A stretch of DNA of 64,000 nt from Phoenix dactylifera (lineage: Eukaryota > Streptophyta > Magnoliopsida > Arecales > Arecaceae), in NCBI RefSeq assembly GCF_009389715.1, contig NC_052407.1, positions 5,397,154 through 5,461,153 of the forward strand, given 5' to 3'. The notes below the pieces were generated by a model. That model was not told the origin of the DNA and searched no databases. It was given only the letters and a program-made list of their open reading frames with translations. How positions within the stretch are numbered: position 1 is the first letter of the stretch; the number at the start of each line of letters is the position of its first letter. Of the stretch, positions 63,876 through 64,000 are shown one piece after another. The position numbers were made by a program, and so were the translations under genes.

Positions 63876-64000
63876 ATGGACTTCTCCTCCGCCTTCCCCT
63901 TCTCCTCTCCTCCTCCCTTGGAGAACCCCCCATCCCACTCCAAGCGCCAAATCCCATCCTCCGCCGCACGGCCTTCCTTCCTCCACGAGACCCCCCCGGG
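63876..64000 (+). CDS. 5' end of an unidentified gene, cut by the window edge
   Basis: An ATG in strong context (ACCCATGGA) opens a frame that stays open for 41 codons to the edge: MDFSSAFPFSSPPPLE and onward, rich in Ser and Pro. The region before it is TC/GA-skewed like a leader, and CG content rises as at other gene starts in this window. No domain can be read from 41 residues, so the product is unknown. It could be a disordered N-terminus or a transit peptide. Confidence 0.5.
   Translation, partial: MDFSSAFPFSSPPPLENPPSHSKRQIPSSAARPSFLHETPP

Overview
This is a window of plant nuclear DNA. The evidence is split genes with GT/AG introns of up to 5 kb, a VQ-motif protein, plant-type LINEs, Gypsy elements of the Tat type with two RNase H domains, a Harbinger-like MITE and a TRIM. 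Repeat style and protein similarity suggest a monocot, perhaps a palm; that is inference and cannot be settled from this sequence alone. Only two host genes look intact: a three-exon BSD-domain protein gene (minus strand, 6025-15465) and a single-exon VQ-motif protein gene (minus strand, 22052-22525). A third gene probably starts at 63876 and runs off the right edge. Most of the rest is transposable elements and broken host-gene fragments.

Layout. 1-1387: old Copia and LINE scraps on the minus strand. 1388-5434: a plus-strand LINE (endonuclease, reverse transcriptase, zinc knuckle, RNase H) with a (CA)n/A tail and a 14-bp target-site duplication. 6025-15465: the BSD gene, whose two introns hold microsatellites and repeat copies. 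18944-19570: CDKA kinase fragment with introns retained. 22052-22525: VQ gene. 23810-24160: 5' fragment of an actin-interacting protein 1 (AIP1) gene with an internal stop. 25432-31911: a degraded minus-strand Tat-like element with ~1.4-kb LTRs, gag, and an ORF antisense to the element. It contains a fragment of another LTR family, and nested in that is a 523-bp TRIM. 31912-32817 and 44140-45663: two pieces of one minus-strand hAT transposon, split by an 11.3-kb plus-strand Tat-type Gypsy (32818-44134). The 3' untranslated part of this Gypsy carries about 16 tandem units of ~124 bp that pass into about 15 units of 46 bp. 46376-47366: a MITE with TAA target duplications. 54707-55929: a frameshifted U-box E3 ligase pseudogene (PUB30/31 type). 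57230-57600: LINE RNase H remnant. 63000-63315: possible tRNA-derived SINE.

The insertion order can be read in part. The hAT came first. The Tat-like element cut its transposase at 31911/31912, and the large Gypsy separately cut it at 32817/44135. The TRIM went into an LTR-like sequence that has a second, TRIM-free copy beside the hAT end at 45664, so the empty site is visible within the window. The most unusual object is the Gypsy 3' region: a retrotransposon carrying a two-stage satellite, in which the short repeat can be derived from the long one by one internal deletion.

Caution: many reading frames in repeated DNA (Gypsy pol, the second LTR, the array, the U-box gene) are broken by single-base indels, often in homopolymers, while catalytic motifs survive. 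Some of these breaks may be consensus errors of the assembly rather than biology. No tRNA, rRNA or CRISPR locus was seen.
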